Of a stretch of DNA of 64,000 bases, positions 25,217-36,039 are shown piece by piece (the first letter of the stretch is position 1; the number at the start of each line of letters is the position of its first letter). The stretch spans positions 558,001 through 622,000 of the forward strand of contig NZ_JBHTDE010000002.1 in assembly GCF_042666655.1 (NCBI RefSeq), given 5' to 3'. Under the pieces are notes generated by a model. The model did not search any database, was not told where the DNA came from, and saw only the letters and a program-made list of their open reading frames with translations. Source of the stretch: Paracraurococcus sp042666655 (lineage in GTDB: Bacteria; Pseudomonadota; Alphaproteobacteria; Acetobacterales; Acetobacteraceae). Position numbers and translations under genes: made by a program.

Positions 25217-26917
25217 ATGTACGCCACCCGCCCCACCCTCTACGGCACCCGCCACGCCGTCTCGGCCGGCCATTACCTCGCCGCCGCCGCCGGGTTTTCC
25301 GTGCTGGAGGCGGGCGGCAACGCCATCGATGCCGGCTGCGCCACCGGCATCGCGCTCGGCGTGCTGCTGCCGGACCTGGTCAACGTGGCGGGCGTCGCGC
25401 CCATCCTGATCCGGAAGGCGGACGGCACGGTGGAGACCATCGCCGGCCTCGGCCCCTGGCCGAAGTCGATCCCCGCCGACCTGTTCATGCGGGAGCACGG
25501 CGGCAGGATCCCCAACGGCGTGCTGCGCACCGTGGTGCCGGCCGCGCCCGACGCCTGGATCACCGCGTTGGAGCGTCACGGCACCATGGGCTTCGGCGAG
25601 GTCGCCCAGCATGCCATCCGCCATGCCCGCGACGGCTTCGCGGTCTATCCGCTGCTGGCGCAGAACATCCGCGACCACCAAGCCGACTATGCCAGCTGGC
25701 CGGGCAACGCGGCGATCTTCCTGCCCGACGGCCGCCCGCCGGCGGTAGCCGACAAATTCGTCCAGTCCGACCTCGCCCGCACCCTGCAGTACATGGTGGA
25801 CGAGGAGAGGAAGGCGGCGGGCAAGGGGCGGCTGGCCGGCCTCGCCGCCGCGCATGCCGCCTTCTACCGCGGCGACATCGCCCGCGAGATCGCCGCCTTC
25901 ATGGCGCGGGAAGGCGGCTACCTGACCATGGCGGACCTGGCCGCCTACCGCTCGAAGCTGGAACCGGCGGTGCGGCGGATGTGGCGGGGCCATGAGGTCC
26001 TGACCTGCGGCCCCTGGTGCCAGGGCCCGGCGCTGCTGGAAGCCCTGCTGCTGATGGAGCGGGGCGGCATCGGCGCCATGGCGCACAACGGGCCCGAGTA
26101 CATCCACCTGTTCACCGAATGCATCAAGGCGGCGATGGCCGACCGGGAATACCATTTCGGCGACCCGGCCTTCGTCGACGTCCCGCTCGACCGGCTGCTG
26201 GGCGATGCCCATCTCGGCGCCCGGCTGGCGCAGATCGACCCCGACCGGGCGCTGCCGGGCATGCCCGGGCCCATGCTGAACACCGGCACCAGCCTGCCGG
26301 GCGCGACCGACCGCGCCACGCCGATGATCGAGGCCGATACCTCCTACTGCGCAGTGGTGGACCGCTGGGGCAATGCCTTCAGCGCCACGCCCTCGGACGG
26401 GTCCTGGAACTCCCCGGTGGTGCCCGGCCTCGGGATCATCCCCTCCAACCGCGGCAGCCAGAGCCGGCCCGACCCGGCGCATCCCTGCGGCGTCGCCCCC
26501 GGCAAGCGGCCGCGGCTGACGCCCAACCCGGCGATGATCGTCACCGCGGGCGGCGGCGTCATGCCCTTCGGCACCCCGGGCGGCGACGTGCAGATCCAGG
26601 CCATGCTGCAGGTGGTGCTGAACGTCCTGCAGCACGGGATGGAGCTGCAGGAGGCGATCGAGGCGCCGCGCTTCGCCTCCTATTCCTTCCCATCCTCCTT
26701 CGCCCCCTTCGACTTCTTCCCCGGCAGGCTGGCGGTCGAATCCGCCATCCCGCAGGCAACGCGGGACGCGCTGGCGGCCAAGGGGCACGAGATCCGCGAC
26801 TGGCCGGAGAAGACCTGGCTGGCCGGCACGGTGGAGGTGGTGAAGTCCGACCCCGCCACCGGCCTGCTGGCCGCCGGGGCCGACCCGCGCCGGCCTGCCT
26901 ATGCCGTGGTGGCCTAG
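25217..26917 (+). CDS. Gamma-glutamyltransferase family protein (Ntn hydrolase)
   Basis: Self-cleaving heterodimer enzyme that transfers or hydrolyses gamma-glutamyl groups; related members act on cephalosporin acyl groups. 566 residues. The nucleophile threonine is Thr375 in EADTSYCAVVDRWGNAFSAT, where autoproteolysis would split large and small subunits. Other blocks: AAGFSVLEAGGNAIDA, GGVMPFGTPGGDVQIQ and LQEAIEAPRF. No signal peptide is seen, so it may be cytoplasmic, unlike periplasmic GGT. The strict glutathione-binding residues cannot be confirmed by eye. Confidence 0.88.
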   Translation: MYATRPTLYGTRHAVSAGHYLAAAAGFSVLEAGGNAIDAGCATGIALGVLLPDLVNVAGVAPILIRKADGTVETIAGLGPWPKSIPADLFMREHGGRIPNGVLRTVVPAAPDAWITALERHGTMGFGEVAQHAIRHARDGFAVYPLLAQNIRDHQADYASWPGNAAIFLPDGRPPAVADKFVQSDLARTLQYMVDEERKAAGKGRLAGLAAAHAAFYRGDIAREIAAFMAREGGYLTMADLAAYRSKLEPAVRRMWRGHEVLTCGPWCQGPALLEALLLMERGGIGAMAHNGPEYIHLFTECIKAAMADREYHFGDPAFVDVPLDRLLGDAHLGARLAQIDPDRALPGMPGPMLNTGTSLPGATDRATPMIEADTSYCAVVDRWGNAFSATPSDGSWNSPVVPGLGIIPSNRGSQSRPDPAHPCGVAPGKRPRLTPNPAMIVTAGGGVMPFGTPGGDVQIQAMLQVVLNVLQHGMELQEAIEAPRFASYSFPSSFAPFDFFPGRLAVESAIPQATRDALAAKGHEIRDWPEKTWLAGTVEVVKSDPATGLLAAGADPRRPAYAVVA

Positions 26918-26960
26918 CGCGCCGACCGGCGGCGCCGCCAGCGCGGGACGCCGGCAGCCG

Positions 26961-26990
26961 CGCCCGGGCGTGCCGCGCCCCGCCCGGGCG
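26961..26990. terminator. Paired palindromes between convergent genes
   Basis: The 10-base palindrome CGCCCGGGCG occurs at 26961-26970 and again at 26981-26990. The two copies can pair with each other or each fold alone. It sits between the convergent gamma-glutamyltransferase and DUF924 genes, where a bidirectional terminator is expected. There is no T-tract. Confidence 0.35.
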
Positions 26991-26998
26991 GGCGGGCG

Positions 26999-27679
26999 CT
27001 ACGCCCCGTTCGGCATCCCCGCCGGCTCCAGCCCGAGCCGCGCGGCGATCGGCGGCCGGCGCCGGTGCACCAGCGCCCCGGTCTCCAGCCAGGCGGCCTC
27101 CTCGGGCGTCGAGGCACGGCCGAGGATGGCGTTGCGGTGCGGGTGGCGGCCGAAGCGCTCGATCACCGCGCGGTGGCCGCGCGCCTGGTCGGCCGAGAAG
27201 CGATAGAGCGGCCGCAGGTCCTCCCGCGCCGACCAGGCCAGGGCTTCCGCCATGGCGCCGACCCGGATCAGCCGCTCCCGGTGGTCCGGGCCCTCGGCAT
27301 GGGCGAGGGGCAGGAAGCAGAAGGTCTTCTCCCAGGGGTGCTCGAGCGCGTCGTAATGCCCGTTGCGCAGGCCTTCCTCGGCGACCTGCAGCGCGTCCAG
27401 GTCGCCGGCATAGGCCAGCGGCGTGCCGGCATGGAGGTCGCGCGGTGCCTGGTCGAGCAGCAGGATCAGCGCCAGCCGGCCCTGCGCCGAGGCCGCCCAG
27501 CCGTCCAGGTGGCCGGCCTGGGCATCGCGCGCCAGTTCGGCCAGGCCGGCGGGGGCCGGCGCCCTGGGGCCGCCGAACCAGGCCTCGAACAGGGCATGGT
27601 GCGTCGCGGCGTCCGCCGTTTCGATGCCGGGCGGGAACCAGGCCGCCAGGACCTGCCGGATCTGCTCGGTGGCCTGCAT
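26999..27679 (-). CDS. DUF924 family protein
   Basis: Predominantly helical cytoplasmic protein of unknown function, 226 residues from MQATEQIRQVLAAWFPPG. Family segments: ALFEAWFGG, GRLALILLLDQAPRDLHAGT (usual LDQFPRN), EHPWEKTFCFLPLAHAE and HRAVIERFGRHPHRNAILGRASTPEEAAWLE. The ATG at 27679 is preferred to an upstream in-frame ATG at 27799 because the family homology begins here. Confidence 0.88.
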   Translation of the reverse strand: MQATEQIRQVLAAWFPPGIETADAATHHALFEAWFGGPRAPAPAGLAELARDAQAGHLDGWAASAQGRLALILLLDQAPRDLHAGTPLAYAGDLDALQVAEEGLRNGHYDALEHPWEKTFCFLPLAHAEGPDHRERLIRVGAMAEALAWSAREDLRPLYRFSADQARGHRAVIERFGRHPHRNAILGRASTPEEAAWLETGALVHRRRPPIAARLGLEPAGMPNGA

Positions 27680-27840
27680 CGCTGATCCTCCGATGAATTC
27701 ATGGAACGACGGGAGGCTGCCGATGCCGGCCGGGAGCGTCTGTGCGGCAACGCACAATCCTTGCCCTGCCATGGACGTGGTGCCAGGGTCGCGGCACACT
27801 CGGTCGTCCGACCAAGAACCAGGCAGGAGGGAAATGGGCC

Positions 27841-29556
<1,716 letters not shown>

Positions 29557-29712
29557 AAGGCCAGGGAGGAGGTATCCTCCCGTTGGACGAATGCGTCCAA
29601 CCCTCCTTTGCTTTTGTGGGTTGGCTCCTGCCGCGCGGCGAGTGCCGGACTCAGAAAAAGCAAAGGAGGGGTCTGGGGAGGAAATGCTTTTTCCTCCCCA
29701 ACCTTGCCTTCC
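29557..29712. repeat. Structured intergenic repeat, copy C
   Basis: It fills the gap between two convergent stop codons, TAG of the amidohydrolase and TGA of the cytochrome. From the left: an end hairpin (GGGAGGA-GGTA-TCCTCCC, about 29567-29584), GTTGGACGAATGCGTCCAAC at 29582-29601, a degraded central hairpin around GCCGCGCGGC, then an end hairpin with GGGGAGGAAA..TTTCCTCCCC arms (minus strand). Base changes in the arms relative to copies B and E are mostly paired. Confidence 0.88.
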
Positions 29713-31374
29713 TCACCGCGCCGCCTGGGTCGCGGCGCGGGCCAGCCACTCCGCCAGGCTGAGCCCGGCCCGGCTCGCCGCCGCCTGTGCCGCCGCAAGC
29801 GCCGCGGGCGGCAGGGCCGTGGTGACCAGCACCGGTGCCGTCGCCGGCGTCGATGCCAGCTCCCGCGTCAGGCCGGCGCGGAACTGGTCCAGCCGCTGCC
29901 GCTTCGCCGCCGCGTCCAGCGTCGGGTCGTTGGCGACAGCCGGGCAATAGGCCGCCAGCAGGCTGTCCGTCAGCATGGCGTCGCCGATGCCGGGATTGGC
30001 GCGCCGCATGTCGGCCAGCAGCACCCCGGTGCGGTTGGCGATGTCGCCGCGTTCCGCCGCCCGCATCAGCGCCATGGCACCGGCCACCGGTGCCGCCATG
30101 CCGTCCGCCGCGCCGATCGGGCTGACCGCCGGGCAGAGCGCCCGCGCCGCCTCGGTCCCCGCCGCGGCCAGCGCATCCGCCTGGCGGAGCTGCGCCACCA
30201 GCGCCGGCGTGGCCGGGACGGGCGCCTGGTTGCCCCAGGCGTTGCGGACGTAGTTGGCGATCGCGGCGACTTGGCGGTCGTCGAGCGCGGCGGCGAAGCT
30301 CGGCATGGCGCCGTAGCCGCCCTGGGCGGGGATACCGTGCAGCATGGCCTGGATGACGTTGTTCGGCTGGTCCGCCGTCACCGCCTGGTTGCCGGCCAGC
30401 GGCGGGATGGCGCCGGGGATGCCGCGCCCCAGCGGCTGGTGGCAGGGGCCGCAATTCTCGAGGTACAGCGCCGCGGCGCGCGGATCCGCCCGGACGGCGG
30501 CGACCCGCGGCGTCGCCTGCCGCGGCGGGCTGTCCTTCAGGTAGGCGGCGATCGCCAGCAGGTCGGGCCGGGTCAGCCTGGCCAGGCTGTCATGCACCAC
30601 CTCCTGCATCGGGCCGAAGGCGGTGCCCTTGGCGGCATCGGCGCCGGTCTTCAGCCAGTCGGCGATGCGCGCCTCCGGCCAGTCGCCGACGCCGTCGCGC
30701 AGGTCGCCGCTGATGTTCGGCGCGAACCAGCCATCCACCACCGCCCCGGCGAGGGAACGCGACGGCTCCGTCGCGCCGAGCAGGTTCCGCGGCGTGTGGC
30801 ATTCGCCGCAATGGCCGAGCGCGGTGACCAGGTAGGCGCCGCGGTTCCATGCCGGCGGCCGGGCCGGGTCGGCGCGGAATTCGCCGGGGCGGAAATAGAG
30901 CTCGCGCCAGAAGCCGAGGGTGGCGCGGATGTTGAAGGGGAAGCCGAGCTGGTTGGGCTGCCGCGGCGCGCTGACCGGCTCGACCGTCGCCAGATAGGCG
31001 CGGATGGCCTGCACGTCCTCGGCCAGGATGCGGGTGTAGGAGGTGTAGGGCATGACGGGGTAGAGGTCCTCCCCGTCGCGCCCGACCCCGTCATGCAGGG
31101 CGCGGGCGAATTGCGCGTCGGTCCAGGCGCCGATGCCGGTGGCGATGTCCGGGGTGATGTTGGGCGAGAGCACGGCGCCGAAGGGCGTGTTGAGCGCGAG
31201 CCCGCCGGCGAAGGGCCTGCCGCCCGGCGCGGTGTGGCAGGGCATGCAATCGGCGGCCTCGGCGAGGTAGCGGCCGCGTGCCACAGGGTCCGTGCCGGTC
31301 TGGGCCAAGGCGCCGGCCGCCGGGAGGAGCAGGCCGAGAAGGGCGGCGAGGCCCGCGCGGATGCCATGCTGCAT
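29713..31374 (-). CDS. Three-haem membrane-bound-dehydrogenase cytochrome c (AdhB-like)
   Basis: Periplasmic electron-transfer subunit of the type that carries electrons from a PQQ or flavin dehydrogenase to ubiquinone. 553 residues, signal peptide ending ALAQ (residue 25). Three intact haem sites: CMPCH (Cys43), CGECH (Cys189) and CGPCH (Cys308). After the third domain there is an extra region of about 130 residues (LCPAVSPIG, LADMRRANPGIGDA, AAYCPAVANDPTLDAAAKR) with no haem site. No dehydrogenase subunit adjoins it, so its partner is elsewhere. Confidence 0.9.
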   Translation of the reverse strand: MQHGIRAGLAALLGLLLPAAGALAQTGTDPVARGRYLAEAADCMPCHTAPGGRPFAGGLALNTPFGAVLSPNITPDIATGIGAWTDAQFARALHDGVGRDGEDLYPVMPYTSYTRILAEDVQAIRAYLATVEPVSAPRQPNQLGFPFNIRATLGFWRELYFRPGEFRADPARPPAWNRGAYLVTALGHCGECHTPRNLLGATEPSRSLAGAVVDGWFAPNISGDLRDGVGDWPEARIADWLKTGADAAKGTAFGPMQEVVHDSLARLTRPDLLAIAAYLKDSPPRQATPRVAAVRADPRAAALYLENCGPCHQPLGRGIPGAIPPLAGNQAVTADQPNNVIQAMLHGIPAQGGYGAMPSFAAALDDRQVAAIANYVRNAWGNQAPVPATPALVAQLRQADALAAAGTEAARALCPAVSPIGAADGMAAPVAGAMALMRAAERGDIANRTGVLLADMRRANPGIGDAMLTDSLLAAYCPAVANDPTLDAAAKRQRLDQFRAGLTRELASTPATAPVLVTTALPPAALAAAQAAASRAGLSLAEWLARAATQAAR

Positions 31375-31456
31375 GGTTCTTATCCTGGCTTGGACGCCGG
31401 GAACCCTAGCGCCAGCGGCCGGGCGCACGGGATGCCCGGCGCGGGGGATCGCGCCG

Positions 31457-32518
31457 ATGTGCGCAGCACCGCGGCCATGGACACCGAAGCGGGCTCCTCG
31501 TTACGCTCCGTGCCTCCCGCCCCGGCGGGCAAGAACGAAGCTCGAGGGAGATGCACCGACGGTCCCGACCCTGCGCCGCCGCGGCCTGCTGGCCGTTGCC
31601 GCCTCGCTCGCCGCGGCGCCCGCCCGCGCGCAGGCCTGGCCGACGCGGCCGGTGCGCCTCGTCGTCGGCTTCACCGCCGGGTCCTCCACCGACATCACCG
31701 GCCGCATTTTCGCCCAGGCCTTCGCCCAGGCCTGGGGCCAGCCCGTGGTGGTGGAGAACATCCCCGGCCAGGGCGGCGCCATCGGGGTGGACTGCGTCGC
31801 CAAGTCGCCGCCCGACGGCCATACCCTGATGTGGGCCGGCAACGGCGCGATCACCATCGTGCCCACGCTGCAGCAGGTCGGCTTCGATCCGCTGAAGGAC
31901 CTCGACAGCATCTGCGCGACCCTCGGCATGGCCTCGATCTTCATCGTGGCAAGGGACTCGCCCTTCCGGACCCTGGCCGACGTGATCGCCGCGGCGAAGG
32001 CGAAGCCGGGCGGCGTCGCCTATGGCACCCCCGGGGTCGGCACGCCGCAGCACATCGCGGTCGAGATGCTGGCCCGCCAGGCCGGCATCCGGCTGGAGCA
32101 CGTCCCCTATCGCGGCGCCAACCTGGCCGACGTGATGAACGGCGTGCTGCCCTTCGGCATCCAGAACGCGGGTGCGTCGATCCCCTTCGTCAAGGAAGGC
32201 CAGCTGCGTGGCATCGCGGTCACCTCGCTCGCACGCTCCGCCGCCCTGCCGGATCTACCGACGGTGGCCGAGCAGGGCTTCCCGGGCTTCGAGGCGCTGT
32301 CCTGGTTCGGCCTGATGGCCCCCGCCGGCACGCCGCGCCCCATCATCGACAAGGTGAACGCCGAGGCGCTGCGGGTGCTGGCCGATGGCGACCAGCAATC
32401 CCGCTTCGCCCAGATGGGCCTGGCGCCGATGGGGACGACGCCGGAGGCGATGCACGCGATGATCGCCCGCGACCTGCCGAAATGGGCCAAGGTGATCGCC
32501 GAGGCGGGGATCAGGTAG
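31457..32518 (+). CDS. TTT-family (Bug) periplasmic solute-binding protein
   Basis: Receptor for a small carboxylate or similar solute, one of four in the window, with no TctA/TctB membrane genes nearby. Mature part begins WPTRPVRLVVGFTAGSSTDITGR, with VVVENIPGQGGAIG, VPYRGANLADVMNG and TVAEQGFPGFEALSWFGLMAPAGTP as family hallmarks. Start is uncertain. The only in-frame ATG is at 31457, about 34 residues before the normal signal peptide (LRRRGLLAVAASLAAAPARAQ). A better ATG with GAGGGAG in front, at 31551, is in another frame, which suggests a frameshift or sequence error near 31565-31585. Confidence 0.82.
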   Translation: MCAAPRPWTPKRAPRYAPCLPPRRARTKLEGDAPTVPTLRRRGLLAVAASLAAAPARAQAWPTRPVRLVVGFTAGSSTDITGRIFAQAFAQAWGQPVVVENIPGQGGAIGVDCVAKSPPDGHTLMWAGNGAITIVPTLQQVGFDPLKDLDSICATLGMASIFIVARDSPFRTLADVIAAAKAKPGGVAYGTPGVGTPQHIAVEMLARQAGIRLEHVPYRGANLADVMNGVLPFGIQNAGASIPFVKEGQLRGIAVTSLARSAALPDLPTVAEQGFPGFEALSWFGLMAPAGTPRPIIDKVNAEALRVLADGDQQSRFAQMGLAPMGTTPEAMHAMIARDLPKWAKVIAEAGIR

Positions 32519-32521
32519 GGC

Positions 32522-33364
32522 CTATTCCCCGCCCGCCAGCGCGCCGACCGCCTCGCGCAGCGGCGCCCAGATCCGCTGGCGCTGCTCGGGCGACATGCCG
32601 GCGGCGAAGCCGCCGTCGATGGTCAGCGCCACGCCGGTGACGAAGCCGGCGCGGTCGTCGGCGAGGTAGAGCACGCCCTCGGCGATGTCGTCCGGCCGGC
32701 CGGTGCGCGGCAGCGGCTGGAAGCCGCCCATGTTGGCCGCCGCCTCCTCCGCCACGCGCGCGTCGAGCTGGGTCGGCAGCTGCGCCGAACGGCCGAAGAT
32801 CGGCGTGGCGATGACGCCGGGGCAGATGCAGTTCACCCGGATGCCGTAGCCGGCCAGTTCCAGCGCGGCGCATTTGGTCAGATGGATGACCGCGTTCTTC
32901 GCCACCGAATAGGAGGTCGCGGTCGAGCCCGGCACCAGTCCGGCGACGCTGGCGGTGGAGACGATCGCGCCGCGCCCCTGCCGCTTCATGATCGGCACCG
33001 CATGCTTGATGCCGAGCATGACGGAGCGCACCAGCACCGCGAAGTCGGCATCCCAGCGCTCGGCGGGCATGGTCTCGACCGGGTTGGGGTCGCCGGGGCG
33101 GCCGGCATTGTTGAACATCACGTCGAGCCGGCCCCAGGTGCTGTCGGCCAGCGCGACGGCGGCCTCGATGTCGGACTCCCGCGTCACGTCGCAATGGATG
33201 TAGCGGGCGGCGTCGCCCAGCGTCTCTGCCAGCCGCATCCCGGCGGCGTCCTGGATGTCGGCGATGACGGCGCGGCCGCCTTCCTCCAGGAAGCGTTCCA
33301 CCGTCCGTTTGCCGAGGCCCGAGGACCCGCCGGTGACGACGGCGACCTTGTCCTGCATGCGCAT
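32522..33364 (-). CDS. Short-chain dehydrogenase/reductase
   Basis: NAD(P)-dependent oxidoreductase, 280 residues. Cofactor loop TGGSSGLGKR, acidic residue after strand two (IADIQDA) suggesting NAD, NNAGRPGD, active-site serine in VSTASVAGL, and Tyr-x3-Lys in TSYSVAKNAV. The C-terminal IDGGFAAGMSPEQRQRIWAP is typical. Last of three same-strand genes (hydrolase, epimerase, SDR), 53 bases after the epimerase, perhaps one catabolic operon. Confidence 0.9.
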   Translation of the reverse strand: MRMQDKVAVVTGGSSGLGKRTVERFLEEGGRAVIADIQDAAGMRLAETLGDAARYIHCDVTRESDIEAAVALADSTWGRLDVMFNNAGRPGDPNPVETMPAERWDADFAVLVRSVMLGIKHAVPIMKRQGRGAIVSTASVAGLVPGSTATSYSVAKNAVIHLTKCAALELAGYGIRVNCICPGVIATPIFGRSAQLPTQLDARVAEEAAANMGGFQPLPRTGRPDDIAEGVLYLADDRAGFVTGVALTIDGGFAAGMSPEQRQRIWAPLREAVGALAGGE

Positions 33365-33417
33365 TGTCGTTTTCCCCCGATTATGCGGGGGAGTCTGCCG
33401 CCGCCCGGCGCCGTGCG

Positions 33418-34290
33418 CTACCGCCAACTGTGCCGCGGCGCATAGCCCAGGACACGCCGCGCCTTGTCGATGCTCAGCAGCGTGCCGTGCTCGGCCAACG
33501 CGCCCCGGATCGGCACGCCGGGGAAATGCTCGGCCATCAGGTCGCGGCTGGGGCGGCGCATCACCGTGTCGGCGGCGGCGATGGTGAAGGCGTCGCACCC
33601 GGCGACGTCCGCCTCCAGCGCCAGCCGCGCCGCCTGCGCCACGTCGCGCGCATCGACCCAGGACCACAGGTTCCAGCGCCGCAGCGTGGCGTCCTCCTGC
33701 CAGCCGGGGATCAGCGCGTAGTCGGGTTCCTCCAGGATGTTGGAGATGCGGAAGGCGGTGAAGCGGGTGCCGGGATTCCAGCGGTGCATCTCCTCGGCCA
33801 TCCGCTCGCACAGCACCTTGGCCAGGGCATAGCCGCTCTCGGGGACCAGCCTGTGGTCCTCGGTCACCGGGGCGAAGGCCGGCGGGTTGCGGGTCAGCGG
33901 CAGGCCGTAGGTAGTCTCGGACGAGGCCCAGACCACCCGTTCCACCCCCGCCAGGGTGGCGGCGGAGAAGATGTTGTAGGTGGTCATGAAATTGTTCTGC
34001 ACGGTCGCCGCATCCGGGGCGAGGCCCGGCGCCGGGATGCCCGCCATGTGCACCACGGCGAATGGCCTCGCCAGCGGATCCCGCCGGCGGTCCAAGGTGC
34101 CTGCCATCCGCTGCACGCATTCCACCGCCTCCCCGAAGGAGTTCAGGTCGGCCTTCATGAAGTGGCAGAGCGCCTCCGGCGGCGGCGCGGTGTCGACGTT
34201 CAGCACCGCATAGCCATGCGCCAGCAGGGCGCGGATGATCGCACGCCCGGCCTTGCCGCTGCCGCCGGTGACCAGGACGCTGCGCTGCAT
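33418..34290 (-). CDS. NAD-dependent epimerase/dehydratase family protein
   Basis: Extended SDR, 290 residues. VTGGSGKAGRAI cofactor loop, FAVVHMAGIPAPG, WASSETTYGLPL, and the Tyr-x3-Lys in SGYALAKVLCE. Resembles uronate-dehydrogenase/UDP-sugar-epimerase relatives acting on free sugars or acids. The start overlaps the hydrolase stop by one base (TGATG). Confidence 0.88.
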   Translation of the reverse strand: MQRSVLVTGGSGKAGRAIIRALLAHGYAVLNVDTAPPPEALCHFMKADLNSFGEAVECVQRMAGTLDRRRDPLARPFAVVHMAGIPAPGLAPDAATVQNNFMTTYNIFSAATLAGVERVVWASSETTYGLPLTRNPPAFAPVTEDHRLVPESGYALAKVLCERMAEEMHRWNPGTRFTAFRISNILEEPDYALIPGWQEDATLRRWNLWSWVDARDVAQAARLALEADVAGCDAFTIAAADTVMRRPSRDLMAEHFPGVPIRGALAEHGTLLSIDKARRVLGYAPRHSWR

Positions 34291-35096
34291 CAGTGCTTCT
34301 CCAGGAAGGCCAGCACCGCGGCGTCGAAGGCCGGCGCGTTGTCCTGGCTCATCGCATGCGCGGCATTGGGGATCAGCACCCGCTCGGCACCCTTGATGTG
34401 CCGCTCCAGCGCATCCGCGTTGGCGACGAAATTGGGCAGGGTCTGCCCGCCCACCACCAGCAGCGTCGGCGCCGTGATCGCCTCGGCCGCAGCGCGGGAA
34501 TAGGGCTTCCGCTGCTCGTTGCGCTGGCCCAGCAGGGTGCGGGCATTGGCGCGGGCGACCAGCTTGCGCGTCTCGCTGCGCTTCTCCCAGGCGCCTGGCC
34601 CGCCGGTATGCTCGGCGATGCGGCGGAGCCCGCCCTCGATGTCGCCGGCCTCGACCAGCGCCGCGCCTTCCGCGAAGGCGCCGGCCTGCTGCCCCGCGGC
34701 CGGCTTGCCGCCCAGGCTCTCGTCCAGCTCGCCGCCCGGCTCGGCCAGGACCAGGGCGCGGACCAGCTCCGGGTGCCGCTCTGCCACCCGGAAGGCGATA
34801 TGCCCGCCGCGCGAATGCCCGACCAGCCGCACCGGCCCGGCGCCCAGCCCGCGGAGGAAGCCGGCCACGTCCGCCACATGCCTGTCGATGGTGAAGTCGC
34901 CGCCCTGGTCGGGCCATTCCCCCGGCCAGCAATGCCGCATCGACAGCGCCAGCACCCGGTACTGCTTCCCCAATGTGGCCATCTGCGGCGCCCAGTAGCG
35001 CTGGTCGCCCAGCGTGCCGTGCACCAGCACCAGGGGCTCGCCGGCGCCGCTCTCGGCATAGTTCAGCTCGTAGCCGTCGACGGTCATGCTGGGCAT
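34290..35096 (-). CDS. Alpha/beta hydrolase
   Basis: 268 residues, ATG at 35096 (MPSMTVDGYELNYAESG). HGTLGDQRYWAPQM forms the oxyanion region, nucleophile Ser in VGHSRGGHIAF, and the catalytic histidine in PNAAHAMSQDNAPAF. The group with the epimerase and SDR suggests an esterase or lactonase opening a substrate for later oxidation (inference). Confidence 0.88.
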   Translation of the reverse strand: MPSMTVDGYELNYAESGAGEPLVLVHGTLGDQRYWAPQMATLGKQYRVLALSMRHCWPGEWPDQGGDFTIDRHVADVAGFLRGLGAGPVRLVGHSRGGHIAFRVAERHPELVRALVLAEPGGELDESLGGKPAAGQQAGAFAEGAALVEAGDIEGGLRRIAEHTGGPGAWEKRSETRKLVARANARTLLGQRNEQRKPYSRAAAEAITAPTLLVVGGQTLPNFVANADALERHIKGAERVLIPNAAHAMSQDNAPAFDAAVLAFLEKH

Positions 35097-35209
35097 CGCG
35101 TTTCCTTCCCGTGTTCGCCGCGGACGATGCGCCGCCCGCCACGCCCCGCCAAGCCTTGGCGCGCGGGTTGCTGGTCCCATCTCCGTCGCAACGACAGCCG
35201 GAGGCCCCG

Positions 35210-35896
35210 ATGCAGCGCCGCAGCCTTCTCGCCCTGCCGGGGGCGCTTGCCGCCACGCCGGCGCCCGCCCAGGCGCCGGAGGTCGATACCCTCCTGGTCC
35301 TCGCCGTCGATGCCTCCGGCTCGATCGATGCCGACGAGTTCCGCCTGCAACGCGAAGGCTATGCCGAGGCGCTGTCCCACCCCGCCGTGCTCGCCGCCAT
35401 CGCCGGCCGGCCGCAAGGCGCCATCGCGGTGGCCATGGTGGAATGGGGCTCGCCCGGCGGCGCCGCGACCGTGGTCGATTTCCTGCGCGTGGCGGATGCC
35501 GCCGGCGCCCGCGCCCTGGCCGCGGCGATCATCGCCGCGCCCCGCAGCCCGCAGACCTGGAACGCCATCGGCGACGCGCTCGACCACTGCGCGCGGCTGC
35601 TGCTGGCCGCGCCCTTCCGCGCGGCGGAGCGGGTGATCGACCTCTCGGGCGACGGGCCCGACCTGCGCTCGCTCCGCCCGGCCGCCGCGGCGCGCGATGC
35701 GGCGGTCGCCGCCGGCATCCAGGTCAACGCACTGGCCGTCGCCGCCGCCGGCCAGGTGACCCGCTTCGGCGAGCCGCTGGCCGAGACCTACCGGCGCGAG
35801 GTGATCGGCGGGCCGGGCGCCTTCGTGGTGTCGGCCGAGGACCGGCGGGATATCGCGCGGGCCTTGCGGGCGAAGCTGGTGCGGGAGATCGCGTGA
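35210..35896 (+). CDS. DUF1194 protein with von Willebrand A-like fold
   Basis: Exported protein, 228 residues, signal peptide RRSLLALPGALAATPAPAQA. The metal-ion-dependent adhesion motif DASGSID is at the start of the domain, followed by VAMVEWGSP, AIGDALDHCARLLLAAPF, DLSGDGPDLRS and VNALAVAAAG. The function of the family is not known. The TGA stop at 35894-35896 is the boundary of repeat copy D. Confidence 0.85.
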   Translation: MQRRSLLALPGALAATPAPAQAPEVDTLLVLAVDASGSIDADEFRLQREGYAEALSHPAVLAAIAGRPQGAIAVAMVEWGSPGGAATVVDFLRVADAAGARALAAAIIAAPRSPQTWNAIGDALDHCARLLLAAPFRAAERVIDLSGDGPDLRSLRPAAAARDAAVAAGIQVNALAVAAAGQVTRFGEPLAETYRREVIGGPGAFVVSAEDRRDIARALRAKLVREIA

Positions 35897-36039
35897 AGGA
35901 AGGCTGGCGAGAAAGTATTCTCCCCCGCACCCCTCATCTCTTTCCGTGGGTCGGCACCTGCCGCGCGGCGAATGCCAACCCGCAAGAAGGAAGGGTGGGG
36001 TTCGGGGAGTGAATGCTTTTCCCTCCCCGAGCTTTCTTT
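35897..36039. repeat. Structured intergenic repeat, copy D
   Basis: Lies exactly between the TGA of the DUF1194 gene and the TAG of the HAD gene. From the left: AGGAAGGCTGG, an end hairpin (GAGAA-AGTA-TTCTC), the central hairpin GTGGGTCGGCACCTGCCGC paired with ..GAATGCCAACCCGC, then GGGTGGGGTTCGGGGAG and a second end hairpin (GGGAAAAGCATTC, minus strand). It lacks the GTYGGRCG hairpin, like copy A. Confidence 0.85.

Noticed and set aside
24410..26788. 792-codon minus-strand frame across the hydratase and gamma-glutamyltransferase genes
   Set aside because: Antisense/out-of-frame shadow of two well-supported genes.
29608..32640. 1010-codon plus-strand open frame
   Set aside because: Antisense to the three-haem cytochrome gene, then out of frame with the Bug receptor; no family resemblance and it starts inside a repeat.
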